A stretch of DNA of 64,000 nucleotides from Bacillota bacterium (GTDB lineage: Bacteria > Bacillota > Clostridia > Lachnospirales > Lachnospiraceae). This document shows, one piece after another, positions 62,701-64,000 of this stretch; the first letter of the stretch is position 1; every line of letters starts with the position of its first letter. Under the pieces are notes generated by a model. That model was not told the origin of the DNA. It searched no databases and saw nothing but the letters and a program-made list of their open reading frames with translations. The position numbers were made by a program, and so were the translations under genes. The stretch is from assembly GCA_023435895.1 (NCBI GenBank), contig JAEZLH010000026.1, forward strand, positions 53,852 through 117,851, in the 5' to 3' direction.

Positions 62701-64000
62701 GATGCCGGCTTTTATAAGCTATGCTCCATTGGCGATTATGTTTGGGAGGATCTCAATGCCAACGGAATCCAAGACTCCGGGGAACCTGGCATTTCGGGTG
62801 CAACTGTGAAGCTTCTCGATAATACAGGTACTGAAATTACCCGTATGGATACGGATGTTGATGGAAAATATCTCTTCAAAGATTTATTACCCGGTGATTA
62901 TTACATCGCCGTTGATACACCTTCCGGTTATGATAAAATGAGCCCTAAGGGAAGCGGAGCCGATTCTGCAAAAAACAGCGATTTGAATTTTGCTTCGAAT
63001 AAGAGTGATATTATTAATTTAATTTCCGGAGCTGCAGACAATACAATTGATTGTGGATTTTACAAATATTCCTCCCTGGGTGATTACATATGGGAAGACG
63101 TGGATGGGAATGGAGTTCAGGATGGAAATGAACCTTCGGTTCAAGGGGTTCAGGTAAACCTATTAAATAATTCAGGAACACTTCTCCAAAGTGATATCAC
63201 AGATGAGAATGGACTTTATTCCTTTACAGCCTTAGATCCCGCTACCTATATTATCGAGATTGTAAAACCGGATGGCTATGCCGGTATGACGTTGAAATAC
63301 CAAGGTGATTCTACAAAAGACAGTAATTTTGACAGAACCAATTTCAAAAGTGATCCGGTAACCATTAAATCCGGAGAATCAAACACGACTATTGATGGCG
63401 GTCTTTATAAAGGAACTTCAATCGGTGATCTGGTTTGGAACGATAAGAATGCCAATGGATTTCAGGATGTAGGAGAAAACGGAATCTCTGGTGTTACCGT
63501 TAATTTATATGATCATAACGGAACAAAAACAGCCACAGTTACCACAGATGAGGATGGTATTTATCACTTTAACAATATTGTCCCGGATACATATACAGTG
63601 GAAGTAGTAAAACCTTCCGGTTATGTTAATTCACCGAGGAATCAGGGTGGTTCTGATAGTACGGATAGCAATATGAATGATAGCACCTCCAAAAGTGATC
63701 CTGTTACAATTTTATCCGACGTAAGTGATCAGACCATTGATGCAGGCCTTTATAAGAAAGCTTCCCTTGGTGATTATGTATGGGAGGATTTGGACGGCGA
63801 TGGCGTTCAAGACAGCGGTGAAGCCGGTATATCCGGAGTTACAGTAAAGCTTCTTGACCAGAGCGGTGCACTAATTACTTCCACAACCACTGATGAGAAC
63901 GGTTATTACAGCTTTGGAAATCTCACACCCGGAACCTACTATATCAGTGTGGTTCAACCGGATGGATTTGACTGCTTATCTGCAAAGGAGGCTGGAGGCA
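56800..64000 (+). CDS. Giant secreted surface adhesin with DUF11-like and SdrD-B repeats (3' end off window)
   Basis: The frame is open from ATG 56800 to the right edge, 2400 codons without a stop. GGAGAAAAGGGAG lies upstream. Residues 1-40 form a signal peptide (SLFKKVLSLLLIIVLLSG; cleavage probably after VAA). From about 45 to 870 there are about five DUF11-like/isopeptide-type beta domains (TVDKNNPLTGEEFVYTLKY, VVSDTIPEGSEFV, VITDSIPAE, VVIDTIPSEFE, LVLVDKLPN). From base 59431 at least 13 SdrD-B-type repeats of about 115-145 residues follow, each starting G(D/N)xVWxDxNxxGxQDxGExGI with Asp/Asn-rich, Ca2+-binding-like motifs. The C-terminal anchor is not visible. Likely a cell-wall or S-layer adhesin under c-di-GMP control. 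Confidence 0.9.
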   Translation, partial: MKTEMIWIPEKKRPSLFKKVLSLLLIIVLLSGNLPQVAADEEQPLTLTQTVDKNNPLTGEEFVYTLKYANPNMTQKSYNVVLRDVLPENIKYVSFVKSDDVESVSVTNDGTHDIVEFKFYPELSSGRTGFVKIVAKFPEGKTPATINGNPNTAINTATIQPEGGQLVTSNPVTVTPRLNAPDWSLTKTRYIPSSVLPCTDQNITYEVTVKSNSVIGGMDLKDIVVSDTIPEGSEFVSASDGGSYEDGVVTWNIANLDVGKQKKLYVVLKYPSVTFTTSSTVTNNVTADATQFDGSAAPQRTATASHGFITPTYNVGTFSKNSRQSNDRYSVGQTAKFTLDSIKNSGNVPFDKLVITDSIPAEINLTQISTGAYSTNVDVGIRYKSHLNTEWTQWNANPYSSPNNTTLNVSALSLAEGDYVTDVEWTITGSAGSQLQPGFTNTASIRVNGTVSEPAVGNKITNTAQLQAFVAENPVSTKNASKDIYVVSEMPWLVAEKTVKNNQIHFNYNETVEFNLRIKNNDFATGNYIDPVVIDTIPSEFENITYIGWDKGNSSITQAPDVDTSGTKNISGKDYSLLRADVTGSLAPGEYIDIKYQATIKDKTDAGYLSNTMYISTKDNATQYENDASELISDTNDLDEDGHQTDQFVKDDVKIFVNFMGSLQSELKIKGEYDSDYGTYEYPLSTQTLSGGIVSYRLTIKNSGSNGPISNLVLVDKLPNINDTGVVDTQSRDSKWSPYLVNLITGENGSPLSSDITIYYSTVVNPSCEELKDPLDKTGNPSDEWSTTPPKDITTVKSIKIDFGNMVFKTGDSVTIEWPMRAPVGAPTDLIAWNSFGYSATYPDSDGTGESEVQSAFLPSEPLKVGFKINEPELVNAGNFVWEDKNKNGIQDPGEKGINGVLVNLYRKNGSAYDLAGYTRTGFNHDGDSGYYLFPKIPAGTYKLQFVYPKTYTDSSGYESDYYTSPYLSGSDITIDSNGNPGTSDLYTDMGIEKNSVETSDFTLNTGEDLSMDLGLFRLGQIGDRVWYDRNADGIQNNGESGIEGVMVSLLDADGNSAKHKDLSNVDPVITDENGQYVFTNLEPGQYKVNFVIPNGYKLSPSNIGSSEDKDSDAIKDSGASATTQVITLESGEVNLNMDMGVYLAHIGNQIFHDSNADGIKDTNESGIKDVQVNLYKEGDPDVFQTTLTDDNGIYSFDDLFPDNYTVEVIKPSSYNKFSPSGGTTPLVDLDSDVNRSTGKTSPITISAGDRIDTIDGGLYQFGSLGDFVWNDKDADGVQDSGEPGISGITVQLRDKDGNLVVDGLGNPVSNQTTDPNGKYSFTNLEPGEYKVLITNPSQHYKWSPSNRGGNDSTDSDGAWTTDTDSIATISSIIISSGANNTSVDQGMYLAAIGDFVWNDLNANGIQDSGESGISNVNVTLLDESLNPATDIDGNPIGTIKTAANGSYRFDNLIAGKYIVQFTLPSGYNEVTLHKTGAADKDSDADTTTLRSDVITLTTAQRDMTVDAGFYKYASVGDYVWNDLNGNGLQDSGESGISGATVKLLNSTGTEINSMDTDENGKYLFDNLIPGDYYILINNPAGYDKVSPAKVGTDQTINSDLDISTKKTDVINLISGELDNTIDGGFYKYATIGDYIWEDVNGNGIQGSGEPAIQNVTVNLLSSTGSFLQSTTTDVNGLYSFTSLDPGTYMIEIVKPSGYGGITLKTQGSDSNKDSNIDRTTLRSNQVTIISGEINNSIDGGLYKNTSIGDFVWNDKNANGIQDPGETGISGLTVNLYNHSGTKTAIVTTDASGFYHFTDIVPDTYTVEVVKTAGYLNSPSNQGDDTTDSNLNTSTSKSSAFTILSGATNLTIDAGLYKKGSIGDFVWNDLDGDGVQDTGESGINGVTVRLLNILGSQITSTTTNATGYYSFTGLTPGTYYISIDKPSGYDSLSPKGQGGNTAKDSDLNTNLKSDVVTLISNESNNTIDAGFYKLCSIGDYVWEDLNANGIQDSGEPGISGATVKLLDNTGTEITRMDTDVDGKYLFKDLLPGDYYIAVDTPSGYDKMSPKGSGADSAKNSDLNFASNKSDIINLISGAADNTIDCGFYKYSSLGDYIWEDVDGNGVQDGNEPSVQGVQVNLLNNSGTLLQSDITDENGLYSFTALDPATYIIEIVKPDGYAGMTLKYQGDSTKDSNFDRTNFKSDPVTIKSGESNTTIDGGLYKGTSIGDLVWNDKNANGFQDVGENGISGVTVNLYDHNGTKTATVTTDEDGIYHFNNIVPDTYTVEVVKPSGYVNSPRNQGGSDSTDSNMNDSTSKSDPVTILSDVSDQTIDAGLYKKASLGDYVWEDLDGDGVQDSGEAGISGVTVKLLDQSGALITSTTTDENGYYSFGNLTPGTYYISVVQPDGFDCLSAKEAGG
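59431..61347 (+). repeat. SdrD-B-type repeats 1-5
   Basis: Repeat starts at 59431, 59866, 60241, 60595 and 60979. These five are diverged from each other and variable in length (354-435 bases), in contrast to the following block. Confidence 0.8.
61348..64000 (+). repeat. Duplicated four-repeat super-module (ABCD-ABCD)
   Basis: Repeat starts at 61348 (A1), 61696 (B1), 62044 (C1), 62386 (D1), 62731 (A2), 63079 (B2), 63424 (C2) and 63769 (D2, cut by the edge). Units are 342-348 bases. A pairs with A, B with B and so on at a constant offset of 1380-1383 bases: for example GDYIWEDV(N/D)GNG in B1/B2 and TVNLYxHxGTKTAxVTT in C1/C2. This shows a block duplication of four repeats. Confidence 0.85.

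Noticed and set aside
59431..64000. Regular DNA repeats considered as CRISPR or a tandem satellite
   Set aside because: Periods of about 345 and 1383 bases are multiples of three, keep one reading frame and encode conserved protein domains.

Overview
The window looks like chromosome of a low-GC, spore-forming, anaerobic Clostridia member, most likely Lachnospiraceae and close to the Lachnoclostridium (Clostridium) phytofermentans group. This rests on A+T-rich intergenic DNA, strong GGAGG ribosome binding sites, short U-tract terminators, a spore-surface protein, a superoxide-reductase-type protein, a yybP-ykoY riboswitch and a c-di-GMP-I riboswitch. The species is an inference. I see no rRNA, tRNA, insertion sequence, prophage or CRISPR array.

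Layout. (1) 1-8547: a hexitol PTS operon with EIICB cut by the left edge, an MtlR-type regulator, EIIA, a FruK-type kinase, a SorE-like zinc dehydrogenase in place of MtlD, HPr and then Enzyme I. (2) 8547-14350: an interrupted small membrane-protein gene, a P-type cation ATPase behind a yybP-ykoY Mn2+ riboswitch, a double VOC protein, an HTH-superoxide reductase fusion and a GIY-YIG-like protein. (3) 14427-19514: an MBL hydrolase, an IlvD/Edd sugar-acid dehydratase and a GH94 phosphorylase, best read as an aldobionic (cellobionic) acid catabolic module. (4) 19905-31984: phosphate transport (DUF47-PiT), a DUF2156 membrane protein, an HxlR regulator, an iron alcohol dehydrogenase, spore-surface-like proteins, YqeY, a flagellar-type lytic transglycosylase without a signal peptide, and small housekeeping proteins. 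(5) 32371-37983: a two-gene membrane unit next to an anchored M20 peptidase, a P-loop kinase-like protein, and amtB-glnK behind a promoter-proximal terminator.

(6) 38292-43817: the least understood block. It holds a MoxR-type AAA+ ATPase, a metallopeptidase-like/VWA protein and an unknown 111-aa protein. After a terminator and two consensus promoters come two uncharacterised proteins and the UV damage endonuclease UvsE. (7) 44006-56434: a HAD phosphatase, a small membrane protein, a YgjP-like metalloprotein, an OmpR/histidine kinase pair, pdxR divergent from pdxST, an O-antigen-ligase-like protein, a tocopherol-cyclase-like protein and a PPOX-fold protein. (8) 56600-64000: a promoter, a c-di-GMP-I riboswitch and terminator, then one giant secreted surface-protein gene open at the right edge. 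It has DUF11-like domains and at least 13 SdrD-B-type repeats, the last eight arranged as a duplicated four-repeat block of about 1.38 kb.

The regulatory logic is readable in several places: Mn2+ for the ATPase, PLP through PdxR for pdxST, c-di-GMP for the giant adhesin, and PTS phosphorylation for the hexitol operon. Functional statements are homology inferences from reading the sequence, and no database search was run.
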